Assembly: GCA_020161775.1 (NCBI GenBank)
Contig: JAIUOW010000008.1
Span: 62,001 to 126,000 of the forward strand
Direction: 5' to 3'
DNA: 64,000 nt
DNA from: Pseudomonadota bacterium
GTDB lineage: Bacteria > Pseudomonadota > Gammaproteobacteria > Burkholderiales > Burkholderiaceae_C
A model generated the notes under the pieces. It was given only the letters and a program-made list of their open reading frames with translations, had not been told where the DNA came from and did no database searches. Positions 9,254 through 18,425 of the stretch are shown piece by piece. The position numbers and the translations under genes are program-made. Position 1 is the stretch's first letter. Every line of letters begins with the position of its first letter.

Positions 9254-10066
9254 TTACTTGCGCGTCTTGCGCATCGTGGCCGCAATGCGCCGTGCCGCGG
9301 CACGGTGTGGCTCCGACGTCTGGGCGATGCCTTGCATGGCGGCGGTCATCTGCAACGTGTCCTGCAACGATGACTCTGCGCCAAACCGCATCAGTTGCTT
9401 GGTCATGCGGGTGATTTCGGGTGGGTGCCGCGCAATGCGCATGGCGGTAGCCTGCGCCTCGTCCATCAGCCGCTCGGACGGTACCACGCGCGACACCAGC
9501 CCCATGGCCAATGCGGCAGGCGCCTCGATGAAGTCGCACGTCAGCGCCATTTCCATCGCGCGCGACAGGCCTACCACGCGCGGCAGGAACCATGCGCCAC
9601 CATCGCCGGGCATCAAACCCACGCGCAGGAACGACTCGGCAAACACGGCTTTTTCGGAGGCAATGCGCACATCGCACATCAGCGCCACGTCCAGTCCGCC
9701 GCCAATGGCATGGCCATTGACCGCAGCAATGGTAGGTACGGTAAGCCCATAAACTGCATGCGGGATCTTGTGCACCTGCGTCAGGTTGATGTCGCGGGCC
9801 CACAAGGGGTCTTCAGACGCAAAAATGCCCATGCGCTCGGTCATGTCATCCATGTTCCCACCTGCGGAGAATGCCTCGCCCGCGCCGGTGATGATCAGCG
9901 CATGAATGTCGTCGCGCGCATTGATTTCGCTGCAGGTCGCCTGCAAGGCATCCATCATCGCGAAGGACATTGAATTGCGCGACGGCGCATCATTCAGTGT
10001 CAGCACAGCGATGCCGTTGGCGACAGAAAGTTTGGTCAACACGGCAGAGGTCGGGGTCTTGGGCAT
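9254..10066 (-). CDS. Enoyl-CoA hydratase/isomerase (crotonase family)
   Basis: A 270-residue crotonase-fold protein. The oxyanion-hole segments are ALIITGAGEAFSAGGNMDDM and AAVNGHAIGGGLDVALMCDV, and the later stretch GLMPGDGGAWFLPRVVGLSR is also typical. AMEMALT carries a Glu at the usual second catalytic position. It likely hydrates or isomerises an enoyl-CoA made by the acyl-CoA dehydrogenase encoded upstream in the same run. It is separated from the TPR gene by 9 nt. The exact substrate cannot be told. Confidence 0.88.
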   Translation of the reverse strand: MPKTPTSAVLTKLSVANGIAVLTLNDAPSRNSMSFAMMDALQATCSEINARDDIHALIITGAGEAFSAGGNMDDMTERMGIFASEDPLWARDINLTQVHKIPHAVYGLTVPTIAAVNGHAIGGGLDVALMCDVRIASEKAVFAESFLRVGLMPGDGGAWFLPRVVGLSRAMEMALTCDFIEAPAALAMGLVSRVVPSERLMDEAQATAMRIARHPPEITRMTKQLMRFGAESSLQDTLQMTAAMQGIAQTSEPHRAAARRIAATMRKTRK

Positions 10067-10075
10067 GGTCGGCTC

Positions 10076-11464
10076 TCAGGTTTGGGTCATGCGCCGGCGG
10101 GCGGCAGCGATGGCGCTGGCATCGCCGCACTGCTCCAGCGCGTCAAGATACAACGTCCAGCCGCGCCGGTTGTGCGGGTGCGAGCGGGTGCGCGCCGCCA
10201 GCAAGGCCAGCGTATCGGGCGCGCCACGGTCTGCGCGGAAAGCAGCCTCGGCGCGCACGCCGGCAAACAGGTCGCGTTGCGCATGACTTCCGCCCACGCG
10301 GTACAGGTGCGGGGCGGCTTCGGCCAAGCCTTGCACGGCATCAGCATGGCGTCCCTGGCGAAATGCAACCAGCCCCTTCGCGGCGGGCACTGCGGCCAGG
10401 CGGTACAGCCCCGCGTCGGCGGCTTCGGACTGCGCGTAAGCCTCCATCAAGCCGACCATGCGCTGCGCAAGTTCGCGGTGTTCGGGTTCCGGGCTGCTGG
10501 TCAGCGCCAGCACGAAGTGCAGGTCGGCAAAGGCCAGCACGCGCTCCTCAGTGCGGCTGGCCACCTTGGCGGCAACAGCCCGCCAACGGTCGCCCACATC
10601 GGTCCCCGCGAGCTCCAGGCGCAGCAGCATGGACGCATCATTGCAGGCATCCAGGTATTCGGTGGCGCCATCGGAATAGACGATCTGGTCGTAGTCGAGC
10701 AGCGCGTTGGTGTAGTCGCCTGACTCGAACCGGAACAGCGCCTTATGCCATGCCACGTGATAGCGAAAGTTATTGATGCCGTGCCACTGCCCGGCCATAG
10801 TGTCGATCCAGGCCACGCCCTCCGCGGTGCGCCCGGTGGCTTCCAGGGCATGCGCGACGGCATGAATGCCCCAGGGGTCGGAGGGTTGGCGCGCCAGCGC
10901 CTCACGTCCTACGGCTTCGGCCTGCCACGGGTTGCCGCACTCTTCCAGCCCAAAGGCGTACATGCTCTGAAGGTAGGAATAGGCATCGTCTTCAGGCGAC
11001 CAGAAGTCGAGCACTGCAGCCACGCCATCACGCACATTGCGCGAATCGCCCACGTAGAAGTGGCCAAAGTGGGCCATCTTGATGGCCAGCACATCACGCG
11101 GATGCAGTGTGGCGATCTGCTGCCACAACGCGGTCGCGCGGCCCAGGGAATGATTCGTCCACGCATCCAGCGCGCGCGCATGCAGGCGTTCACGCGGGTT
11201 CAGTTGCGCTTCAATCGCCAGCAGCCGCTGCGCGTCCTGGCGCGCCTTGCCCACGAGCGCACCCACGCCCATGAGCATGAAGAAGTACCCGCGCAGACAC
11301 TGGGCCATGGGCATGTCAGGGTCCGCCGCCAGCAGCGCCTTCAGTGACGCGCCCGTGTCCTTGCTGAACGACAGGTAATTCATCACCGCCCCGTCGAATG
11401 CCGCGGACGCCACATCACCAGCGGCGGTGAACTGCAAGCCGTGCCTGTTGCGAACTTGCGGCAT
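10076..11464 (-). CDS. TPR protein of the TTC38 type
   Basis: A 462-residue soluble helical protein made of tetratricopeptide-like units. Landmarks are MAQCLRGYFFMLMGVG, LHARALDAWTNHSLGRATAL, IKMAHFGHFYVGDSRNVRDG and GIHAVAHALEATGRTAEGVAW, the last very typical of the TTC38-like family. No catalytic motif is seen. The ATG overlaps the TGA of the acyl-CoA dehydrogenase by one base (TGATG), so it is co-translated with it. Why a TPR scaffold is embedded in a CoA-ester operon is unknown; it may organise enzymes or bind a CoA ester. Confidence 0.8.
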   Translation of the reverse strand: MPQVRNRHGLQFTAAGDVASAAFDGAVMNYLSFSKDTGASLKALLAADPDMPMAQCLRGYFFMLMGVGALVGKARQDAQRLLAIEAQLNPRERLHARALDAWTNHSLGRATALWQQIATLHPRDVLAIKMAHFGHFYVGDSRNVRDGVAAVLDFWSPEDDAYSYLQSMYAFGLEECGNPWQAEAVGREALARQPSDPWGIHAVAHALEATGRTAEGVAWIDTMAGQWHGINNFRYHVAWHKALFRFESGDYTNALLDYDQIVYSDGATEYLDACNDASMLLRLELAGTDVGDRWRAVAAKVASRTEERVLAFADLHFVLALTSSPEPEHRELAQRMVGLMEAYAQSEAADAGLYRLAAVPAAKGLVAFRQGRHADAVQGLAEAAPHLYRVGGSHAQRDLFAGVRAEAAFRADRGAPDTLALLAARTRSHPHNRRGWTLYLDALEQCGDASAIAAARRRMTQT

Positions 11465-12714
11465 CAGGGACTCCCGGGGGCAGAAAAGGCCTGCATGCCG
11501 GTGATGGCGCGGCCCAGGATCAGGGCATGCACGTCGTGCGTGCCTTCATAGGTGTTCACGGATTCGAGGTTCATCATGTGGCGGATGATGTGGTATTCAT
11601 CGGAGATGCCGTTGGCGCCCAGCATGTCGCGCGCCACGCGGGCGATGTCCAGTGCCTTGCCGCAATTGTTGCGCTTGACGATTGATATCGCCTCAGGTGA
11701 AACGCTGCCGTCGTCCATCATGCGCGCCACGCGCAACGCGGCGTGCAGGCCCAGTGTGATTTCGGTCTGCATGTCAGCCAGCTTCTTCTGCACCAGTTGG
11801 TTGGCCGCCAGAGGCCGGCCAAACTGGTTGCGGTTGACAACGTAGTCGCGGGCCTGATGCCAGCAGGCCTCTGCAGCGCCAATCGCACCCCACGAAATAC
11901 CCAGTCGCGCCTTGTTCAGGCACGAGAAAGGCCCGCGTAGCCCGACAACACCGGGCAGCATGCGGTCAGCCGGCACGGCCACGTCGTCCAGCGATATGGT
12001 GCCCGTGATGGAGGCGCGCAGCGAGAATTTACCTTCGATGCGGGCGGTGGAGAGGCCCTTCATGGCGCGGTCCAGGATAAAGCCGCGGATCAACCCCTCA
12101 TCGTCCTTGGCCCAGATCACGAACACGTCGGCAATCGGAGAATTCGTAATCCACGACTTGGCGCCGCTCAATCTGTAGCCACTGCCCACGCGGCGCGCGC
12201 GTGTGACCATAGAGCCAGGGTCTGACCCGTGGTCCGGCTCGGTCAGGCCAAAGCAGCCGACCGATTCGCCGCGCGCCATGGCGGGCAGGAACTGCTGGCG
12301 CTGTTCTTCGGAGCCGAATGTGTGGATCGGGTACATGACGAGGCTGGACTGGACGCTGACGGCGGAACGGTAAGCGCTGTCAGCGCGCTCCATTTCGCGG
12401 CCGATGATGCCGTAGCACACGTGATTGACGCCGGCGCAGCCGTAGCCTTCCAGGGTCGCACCGAGCAGGCCCAGCTCACCAAGCTCGGTGAAGATGGCGC
12501 GGTCGAACCGTTCGTTGCGGTTGTCGCTGACGATGCGCGGCATGAGCTTCTCGGTGCAGTAGCGGCGCACGGACTCCTGCAGCATCCGCTCCTCGCCGGA
12601 CAGCATCTGGTCAAAGCCGAATGGGTCTGTCCAGTCGAATCGCGGGCCTGGCGCCGCGTCGATCTTTGCAGGTTTTGCCGCGCCTGCGGCATCTTCTTTG
12701 TGGGCTGTTTCCAT
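11464..12714 (-). CDS. Glutaryl-CoA dehydrogenase-like acyl-CoA dehydrogenase
   Basis: A 416-residue FAD-dependent acyl-CoA dehydrogenase. [18 protein letters not shown] contains the Arg (R116 here) that in glutaryl-CoA dehydrogenases binds the distal carboxylate, and [20 protein letters not shown] contains the catalytic Glu (E390). FAD contacts are seen in [17 protein letters not shown] and [18 protein letters not shown]. It probably oxidises and decarboxylates glutaryl-CoA to crotonyl-CoA, or acts on a close dicarboxylyl-CoA. It is the first gene of the run leading to a TPR protein, crotonase, benE and gshB, and is divergent from the LysR regulator. Confidence 0.9.
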   Translation of the reverse strand: METAHKEDAAGAAKPAKIDAAPGPRFDWTDPFGFDQMLSGEERMLQESVRRYCTEKLMPRIVSDNRNERFDRAIFTELGELGLLGATLEGYGCAGVNHVCYGIIGREMERADSAYRSAVSVQSSLVMYPIHTFGSEEQRQQFLPAMARGESVGCFGLTEPDHGSDPGSMVTRARRVGSGYRLSGAKSWITNSPIADVFVIWAKDDEGLIRGFILDRAMKGLSTARIEGKFSLRASITGTISLDDVAVPADRMLPGVVGLRGPFSCLNKARLGISWGAIGAAEACWHQARDYVVNRNQFGRPLAANQLVQKKLADMQTEITLGLHAALRVARMMDDGSVSPEAISIVKRNNCGKALDIARVARDMLGANGISDEYHIIRHMMNLESVNTYEGTHDVHALILGRAITGMQAFSAPGSP

Positions 12715-12936
12715 GTATGGCCTGGTTTTCGGGAAGGGGTGAAACGGCCGCCATCCAGGGCGGATGACCGATGGTCAGCGCCCGGCCGTGGCGCGTCAAC
12801 GCACAATAAGTGCTGTGGGGTTGAGTTTTGCTGTGCCATACGATGGGTTACTGCGCAGGGTTGTTGCAGAGCACAAGCGATGCGCGTTACGCTTGGCTCA
12901 TTGCCTGCCTATTGATTGCGGAAAAGCACGCTTCTG

Positions 12937-13872
12937 ATGTACCCCAACCCCTCGTTCCGGCGTTTGCCACCGCTCAACGCCTTGCGCAGTTTCGAATCCG
13001 CTGCACGACATGAGAGCTTCCTCAAAGCCGCTGCAGAGCTGCACGTGACGCCCGGCGCGGTGAGTCGCCTGGTCAAGTCGCTGGAGGACTATCTCAAGGT
13101 GGACCTGTTCCTGCGCTCCCATCGTGGCGTCGCGCTGACCGACGAGGGCCGCGAATACGCCAACGCCATCGGCAAGTCGCTTGAAATGATGGCCAACGCT
13201 ACCGACCGGCTGCTGCAAAGCTTTCGCGAGCCAACGCTGAGCATCTGCTGCTATCCAACCTTCGCCGTGCATTGGCTGATCCCGCGCTGGGGCGAATTCC
13301 AGGCTGCGTTCCCTGAAGCCCTGATCGACCTGCGCACCACGCTGTCGCCCGAGCTGGAAGACCCCGATGCGTACGACATGATCGTTCGCATCGGGCGCAC
13401 ACGCGAGTCGCAGGAAGTCAACGGCATTGTCAGCGAGCGGGTGCTGGACGTGGACTCGTTTCCCGTGTGTTCGCCGGAGTTTCTTGCGCGCAATCCGTCA
13501 GCGGCGGTAGCAGAAGAACTACCCCACCTTCCGTTGATTCACGCCGCGCTGCGCCCCGAAGACTGGGACCGCTGGCTTGCGTCCGCCGGCAGCACGGAAA
13601 GGGTGGGCCAGCGCGGCATGATGTTCGAGAGCCTGACACTTGCCTACAACGCCGCGCTGTCCGGCGTGGGCGTGGCGATAGGCGTGCATGCCTTTGTCGC
13701 GGCAGACCTGGCGGCCGGCCGGTTGGTGCAGCCGGTCAGGCATGTGCGGCGCAGCGAGAGCGGCTTCAATATGTACTACAGCACGGCGCGCGCGGCCAAG
13801 CTGCCGCGCCTTCGCAGCGCGCTGGACTGGATCCGCCACCAGCGGGAACTCGCGCGCCGGATGCGCGGCTGA
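12937..13872 (+). CDS. LysR-family transcriptional regulator (GcvA-like)
   Basis: A 311-residue regulator. The N-terminal winged helix-turn-helix covers LPPLNALRSFESAARHESF and AAELHVTPGAVSRLVKSLED, the GcvA-type pattern. The effector domain follows from about residue 90. The ATG at 12937 starts the usual MYPNPSFRRLPPL; an in-frame TTG at 12916 would add seven residues. It is divergent from the acyl-CoA dehydrogenase operon (222 nt apart) and meets the CoA-ligase operon tail to tail, so it most likely controls one or both. The intergenic region has an imperfect dyad, CAAGCG at 12874 and CGCTTG at 12890. Confidence 0.9.
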   Translation: MYPNPSFRRLPPLNALRSFESAARHESFLKAAAELHVTPGAVSRLVKSLEDYLKVDLFLRSHRGVALTDEGREYANAIGKSLEMMANATDRLLQSFREPTLSICCYPTFAVHWLIPRWGEFQAAFPEALIDLRTTLSPELEDPDAYDMIVRIGRTRESQEVNGIVSERVLDVDSFPVCSPEFLARNPSAAVAEELPHLPLIHAALRPEDWDRWLASAGSTERVGQRGMMFESLTLAYNAALSGVGVAIGVHAFVAADLAAGRLVQPVRHVRRSESGFNMYYSTARAAKLPRLRSALDWIRHQRELARRMRG

Positions 13873-13878
13873 GCCCGT

Positions 13879-14580
13879 TCAGGCCAGAACGATGGACGCG
13901 TCCGCAATTACCACCGAGTTGTCCTGCCCCCCAGGAAGCACAATCACAGGATTGAGGTCCAGCTCCGCCACCAGATCGCTCACCCCAGCGTAGAACTGCG
14001 ACACGGATGCCACCGTTCGCGCAAAGTGCGCCAGGTCTGCCCGCGGCTTGCCGCGGGCGCCGTCGATGACCGCAAAGGCCTTGTGCGCGCGGATGGCGGC
14101 CTCGGCTTCGGCTTCGTCCAGTGGCGCCAGGCGGATCACTGCCCGGCCAAACAGCTCCGCATAGATTCCGCCCGCGCCGACCACCACGACAGGACCGAAC
14201 GTGGCGTCGTGACGGCAGCCCACGAACCACTCCAGCAAGCCACCCTGCACCATGTCCTCGACCAGCACTTCACCACCGGCGAATCCGGCATCGTCGGCCC
14301 GCTGCTGCATGGCCCGCACCCGAACTTCCACCTCATCCTGAGGGACGCTCAGGTGCACCAGGCCCTGTTCAGACTTGTGCATGGCGGCATCACAGCAATA
14401 CTTCACCACCGACAGACCCACACCACCACGCGCAGGCAGCGGCAGGCCCATGGCGGCAAGCACGCGCTTGCTGTCAGCCTCGTGAATCTGGCGGCGACCC
14501 TCGGCACGCCAGCCTTGCAGTGTGTGGCGCACCGCCGCCAGCGCATCAGCATCCGGGTTCAGGAAATCATTCATGGGCAT
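13879..14580 (-). CDS. CoA ligase (ADP-forming) ATP-grasp subunit
   Basis: A 233-residue protein matching the ATP-grasp (beta-like) part of ADP-forming acyl-CoA synthetases. Seen are the start with ADSKRVLAAMGLPLPARGGV, the metal/ATP segment VLVEDMVQGGLLEWFVGCRH, FGPVVVVGAGGIYAELFGRA and the C-terminal LVAELDLNPVIVLPGG. With the CoA-binding subunit encoded 9 nt upstream it would make an acyl-CoA from a carboxylic acid, CoA and ATP. Splitting into two genes is common in this family. The acid activated is unknown, but the neighbouring uptake receptor and beta-oxidation genes point to a carboxylic-acid growth substrate. Confidence 0.85.
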   Translation of the reverse strand: MPMNDFLNPDADALAAVRHTLQGWRAEGRRQIHEADSKRVLAAMGLPLPARGGVGLSVVKYCCDAAMHKSEQGLVHLSVPQDEVEVRVRAMQQRADDAGFAGGEVLVEDMVQGGLLEWFVGCRHDATFGPVVVVGAGGIYAELFGRAVIRLAPLDEAEAEAAIRAHKAFAVIDGARGKPRADLAHFARTVASVSQFYAGVSDLVAELDLNPVIVLPGGQDNSVVIADASIVLA

Positions 14581-14589
14581 GGGAAGGCG

Positions 14590-15984
14590 TCATCCGATGG
14601 AGGCGTCGCCGCGCAGCGCGCAGAACGCATTGGCGGCACGCGCGGTGTTGTCATAAACAGGCACCCCGGCCTCAGCCAGGATCGCCAGCGATTCCGGCGT
14701 CTGCTGTACGCTGCCTGTCCAGCAGACGATCACCGGCTTGTCCGTGGAGCGGAACAGCCGCACGATGGCCTGCGCATAACGCGGGTTGCGTATGAAGGTT
14801 GATATCACGGCAAAGCCGTCAATGCCTTCGGCCTGCGACACCACCGTCAGCGCATTCTCGAAAAGATCTTCCTGTGTAAGCACCGCGCCCGTCAGATCCA
14901 CCGGGTTGCGCGTCGCGCCAAACACCGGGACGATAGCGTCCAGCCGCGCGCGCGTGGCGGCGTCGAACGCCGGCACGCTGAAGCCGCGCATCTCCAGCAG
15001 GTCGGCCAACTCCACGGCCAGTCCGCCGGCCACCGACAGCACACCGATCCGCTGGCCGCGCAGCGCCTTGCCGGCGGCGATTGCCGCAGCGGCATCAACC
15101 GCGGTGGCGCTATCGCGCGCACGGACAATGCCCAGCTGTTCGAACACACCGTCAACTACCGCGTCGTCGCCCGCGATCGCCCCTGTGTGGCTGCTGACGG
15201 CGGCTGCACCCGCGGTGCTGCGCCCGCTTTTGACCACCACCAGCCGCTTGGACGGATGCAAGGCCCGTGCAGCCTGCGCAAAGCCCCGGCCGTCCTTGAT
15301 CTGCTCCAGGTAACAGAGGATCACACGCGTCGAGGGCTCGGCGTTCAGTGCATTGATGTAGTCTGTGATGGTGATCGATGTTTCGTTGCCTGAACTGACG
15401 AAGCAGCTCAGCCCGGTGCCGCGCTGCATGAGCCGGTTAGCCATGTAGCCGCCCATGGCACCTGACTGCGAAATGATCGCCACCGCGCCCGGCACCATGC
15501 CGTCATACATCGGGCTGAACGTCATCTGCAGCCGCGCCAGCGGCACCACCACGCCCTGGCAGTTGGGGCCGATCAATGCGAGGCCTGCCGCTTCGCAACG
15601 CGCGCGCAATGACGCCTCCAGCCGGCGGCCCTCGCTACCGGTCTCGGAGAACCCCGAGGCAATCGCAACCGCTACCTTCACGCGTCCGCGCGGGACCTGG
15701 TCCAGGGCATCCAGCAGGTGGTGGGCGGGTACCGCGAACAGCGCCACGTCCACCACTTCGGGAATTTCGGCGAAAGAGCCCACGACCGTCGCGCCGTCGA
15801 CCTTCGCCGTTCCCCCGGCGCCGCCTGCACGGCCAACGCCGTAGATGCGCCCGGCAAAGCCGTTGCGGATCACGTTGGCAAGAATCAGGTTGCCCAGCTT
15901 GGCGGGGTCGGCGGACACGCCAAACACCGCCACCACCTTCGGCGACAGGAGGCTTTCCAGGGCTGCGTTTGTAGAGGCGCTCAT
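14590..15984 (-). CDS. CoA ligase (ADP-forming) CoA-binding subunit
   Basis: A 464-residue alpha-like subunit. An N-terminal CoA-binding Rossmann domain (VVAVFGVSADPAKLGNLIL, residues 13-31) is followed by a succinyl-CoA-ligase-like domain with ALIGPNCQGVV and IISQSGAMGGYMANRLM. SSHTGAIAGDDAVVDGVF contains the His that carries the phosphoryl group in ADP-forming acetyl-CoA synthetases. It pairs with the ATP-grasp subunit downstream. Its ATG overlaps the stop of the Bug receptor gene (ATGA), so uptake and activation are translationally linked. Confidence 0.88.
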   Translation of the reverse strand: MSASTNAALESLLSPKVVAVFGVSADPAKLGNLILANVIRNGFAGRIYGVGRAGGAGGTAKVDGATVVGSFAEIPEVVDVALFAVPAHHLLDALDQVPRGRVKVAVAIASGFSETGSEGRRLEASLRARCEAAGLALIGPNCQGVVVPLARLQMTFSPMYDGMVPGAVAIISQSGAMGGYMANRLMQRGTGLSCFVSSGNETSITITDYINALNAEPSTRVILCYLEQIKDGRGFAQAARALHPSKRLVVVKSGRSTAGAAAVSSHTGAIAGDDAVVDGVFEQLGIVRARDSATAVDAAAAIAAGKALRGQRIGVLSVAGGLAVELADLLEMRGFSVPAFDAATRARLDAIVPVFGATRNPVDLTGAVLTQEDLFENALTVVSQAEGIDGFAVISTFIRNPRYAQAIVRLFRSTDKPVIVCWTGSVQQTPESLAILAEAGVPVYDNTARAANAFCALRGDASIG

Positions 15985-16946
15985 TCAGCTTTCAGGCCGA
16001 TGCGTTTGACCAGCTCACCCCATTTGCGCGTGTGCTGTTCCAGCTCGACGCCCATCTGTTCGGGCGTGGACGCGGGCAGTTGCCATCCCAGTGCGTCGAT
16101 ATAGCGGGCCTTGGCCTCGGGCGTGGCGAGCGCGGCGGCGATTTCCTGCTGCAGCTTTCTGACGATGTCCGGCGGAATGCCGCGTGGGCCGGCGATGCCG
16201 AACCATTCGTCGGCCTCGAAGCCCGGCAGCACTTCGCCAATGGTCAGCAGGTCGGGGAACACCTGCGAGCGCGCAGTGCCGGTAACGGCCAGCACCTTGA
16301 GCTTGCCGCTGCGCACCTGCGGCAGCACCGAGCCCAGGTCCAGCACGCCAAAGGGAAGCTGCCCGCCCAACAGGTCGCTCAAGGTCGCCGCGCCTCCCTT
16401 GTACGGCACGTGGACGAACTTCGTGCCAGCCAGTTGGTTCACCAACTCCATGGAAAGATGCGCCATGGAGCCGACTCCGGACGTGCCGTAGTTGCTGTAT
16501 TTGGCGGGATCGGACTTTTGCAGCGCAATCAGTTCGCGCAGCGAAGAAGCGGGCACCGACGGGTGCGCCACCACCAGCTTGGGCGCGCGGTTGAGGATGG
16601 TGATGGGCGTGAAGTCGCGCGGCATGTCGTACGGCATTTTGGCTTGCATGGCCGGCATGATGGTGTGGCCGGTCACCAGCAGCACTAGCGTATAGCCGTC
16701 CGGCGGCGCCTTGGCCGCCGCGTCGGCGCCGATCATGCCGCCGGCACCGGGCCTGTTGTCCACCACGACGGTCTGTTTCCAGCGCTCTGAAAGCCGCTGC
16801 GCAACGAAGCGCGTCACACCATCGGCGGGGCCGCCAGCGGTAAAGGGAACGATGATCTTGATGGGCTGCGACGGGTAGGTGGCGGCAGTCTGGGCGTGTA
16901 CCCAGCCCGCGCACCACAGCATCGCGAGAACAAGCAAATGGCGCAT
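15981..16946 (-). CDS. Bug-family tripartite tricarboxylate transporter substrate-binding protein
   Basis: A 321-residue periplasmic receptor. A signal peptide (LLVLAMLWCAGWVHAQ) is followed by the Bug hallmarks YPSQPIKIIVPFTAGGPADG, VVVDNRPGAGGMIGADAAAK and VHVPYKGGAATLSDLLGGQL. These proteins (TctC family) bind carboxylates, aromatic acids and similar ligands, usually for TctAB-type carriers, but no tctA or tctB is in the window. AAAGGAT lies shortly before the ATG at 16946. It heads the operon with the CoA ligase, so its ligand is probably the acid that the ligase activates. Confidence 0.92.
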   Translation of the reverse strand: MRHLLVLAMLWCAGWVHAQTAATYPSQPIKIIVPFTAGGPADGVTRFVAQRLSERWKQTVVVDNRPGAGGMIGADAAAKAPPDGYTLVLLVTGHTIMPAMQAKMPYDMPRDFTPITILNRAPKLVVAHPSVPASSLRELIALQKSDPAKYSNYGTSGVGSMAHLSMELVNQLAGTKFVHVPYKGGAATLSDLLGGQLPFGVLDLGSVLPQVRSGKLKVLAVTGTARSQVFPDLLTIGEVLPGFEADEWFGIAGPRGIPPDIVRKLQQEIAAALATPEAKARYIDALGWQLPASTPEQMGVELEQHTRKWGELVKRIGLKAE

Positions 16947-17120
16947 GAATTGATCCTTTCGGCGTATTGGATGTCAACGACCCCGGCATTCGCAAGGCGG
17001 TTGCCCTGCGCTGTATCGAGGCGGCCATTCTTCGCTGGCGGCGCCCCATGGGGCAAACGAGTTTTTGGTCCGCGCAATTGACTAAAGCTCATTGCTGCAA
17101 CGCACCACGACATCTGGCAT

Positions 17121-17143
17121 CGGCTTGAGAAATTCTCAAGCCG
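17121..17143. promoter_or_regulatory. Perfect 23-bp palindrome in divergent promoter region
   Basis: CGGCTTGAGAA, one central A, then TTCTCAAGCCG: two perfect 11-bp arms. It lies between the divergent Bug-receptor and thiolase genes, 78 nt before the thiolase ATG. The core fits the T-N11-A dyad pattern of LysR-type operators. No T-run follows, so it is not a typical terminator. Binding by the LysR protein encoded at 12.9 kb is an inference. Confidence 0.55.
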
Positions 17144-17220
17144 CAAGACCAAATAGTCGTTTGCCCGCCTTTGCCGAGCGGCTTACATTGCCCCAGCATC
17201 AACAGAGGAGTATCAGTGCC

Positions 17221-18402
17221 ATGAGAGAAGCCGTCATCGTCTCCACCGCCCGCACGCCCATCGGTAAAGCCTACCGCGGCGCACTCAACAATACCCACGG
17301 CGCGGAGCTGGGCGCGCATTCGCTGCGCCACGCCGTGCAGCGCGCGGGCATAGATCCTGCGGAGGTCGAAGACCTCATCATCGGTTGCGGCATGCCCCAG
17401 GGCGCAAGCGGCTACAACATCGGCCGCCAGGTGGCCATCCGTGCCGGGCTGCCGATCGAGACCGGCGGCACCACGGTCAACCGCCTCTGCGCTTCGGGCC
17501 TGCAGGCCATCGCCATCGCGGCACAGCGCGTGATCGTGGACCAGGTGCCCGTCATGGCCGCAGGCGGGCTGGAATGCATCAGCCTGGTCCAGGATGAGCA
17601 CCACGGCGGACTGAAGAAAAGCGCGTGGATCGACGCGCACAAGCCCGGCACGTACGACGCGATGCTACGCACCGCGCAGAACGTTGCCGAACGCTACAAC
17701 GTCAGCCGCGACAAGCAGGACGACTATGCCTTCAGCAGCCAGATGCGCACCGCGGCGGCCCAGCGGGATGGCCGCTTCGCCGCGGAAATCGTGCCCATCA
17801 CCACAGTCAAACTCGTCACCGACAAGGCAACGGGCGCGGTCAGCGAAGTCGAGGTTACGCTGGAGCGCGACGAGGGCAACCGCCCCGACACCACGCGACA
17901 AGGCCTGTCGACGCTGCCGCCGGTGCTGGAACCCGGCACATCAATCACCGCGGGCAATGCGTCGCAGCTGTCCGACGGCTCGTCGGCATGCATCATCATG
18001 GAAGCCAGCGAGGCGCAGCGGCGCAACATCAACCCGCTGGGTGCGTTTCGCGGCCTGGTGACCGTCGGTTGCGAGCCCGACGAAATGGGCATCGGCCCGG
18101 TGCCGGCAGTGCGTCGCCTGCTGCAGCGCTTCAACCTGAAGATGGACGACATCGGCCTGTGGGAGCTGAACGAGGCGTTCGCCGTCCAGGTGGTGTGGTC
18201 GCGCGACCAGTTGGGCATTCCGGATGAATTGCTCAACGTCAATGGCGGCGCGATCTCGATTGGCCATCCGTACGGCATGAGCGGCGCGCGCATGGTCGGC
18301 CATGCGCTGCTGGAAGGCAAGCGGCGCGGCGCACGCTATGTGGTCACCACGATGTGCGTGGGTGGCGGCATGGGCGCGGCCGGCCTGTTTGAGGTTTACT
18401 GA
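17221..18402 (+). CDS. Acetyl-CoA acetyltransferase (thiolase)
   Basis: A 393-residue thiolase that cleaves a 3-ketoacyl-CoA (or makes acetoacetyl-CoA). The nucleophilic Cys is C90 in NRLCASGLQ, the His is in [19 protein letters not shown], and the second catalytic Cys is in [15 protein letters not shown]. Length is standard. The ATG at 17221 is chosen because AGAGGAG lies 10 nt upstream; the longer open frame runs through the promoter region. It begins a plus-strand run thiolase, crotonase, carboxyltransferase, YeiH. Confidence 0.93.
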   Translation: MREAVIVSTARTPIGKAYRGALNNTHGAELGAHSLRHAVQRAGIDPAEVEDLIIGCGMPQGASGYNIGRQVAIRAGLPIETGGTTVNRLCASGLQAIAIAAQRVIVDQVPVMAAGGLECISLVQDEHHGGLKKSAWIDAHKPGTYDAMLRTAQNVAERYNVSRDKQDDYAFSSQMRTAAAQRDGRFAAEIVPITTVKLVTDKATGAVSEVEVTLERDEGNRPDTTRQGLSTLPPVLEPGTSITAGNASQLSDGSSACIIMEASEAQRRNINPLGAFRGLVTVGCEPDEMGIGPVPAVRRLLQRFNLKMDDIGLWELNEAFAVQVVWSRDQLGIPDELLNVNGGAISIGHPYGMSGARMVGHALLEGKRRGARYVVTTMCVGGGMGAAGLFEVY

Positions 18403-18425
18403 TTCAACGTCACGAGGTACAAGAC

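Noticed and set aside
10745-11347. Plus-strand open frame of 200 codons opposite the TPR gene
   Set aside because: It is the antisense shadow of a clearly recognisable TPR gene, with His/Gly/Arg-rich composition typical of reversed GC-rich coding sequence.
12898-13272. Minus-strand open frame opposite the LysR gene
   Set aside because: The LysR helix-turn-helix and effector domain are unambiguous on the plus strand; the reverse frame is a shadow.
13879-16946. Succinyl-CoA synthetase (sucCD)
   Set aside because: The subunit sizes (233 and 464 residues) and sequence order fit two-gene ADP-forming acyl-CoA ligases, not SucC (about 388) and SucD (about 290).
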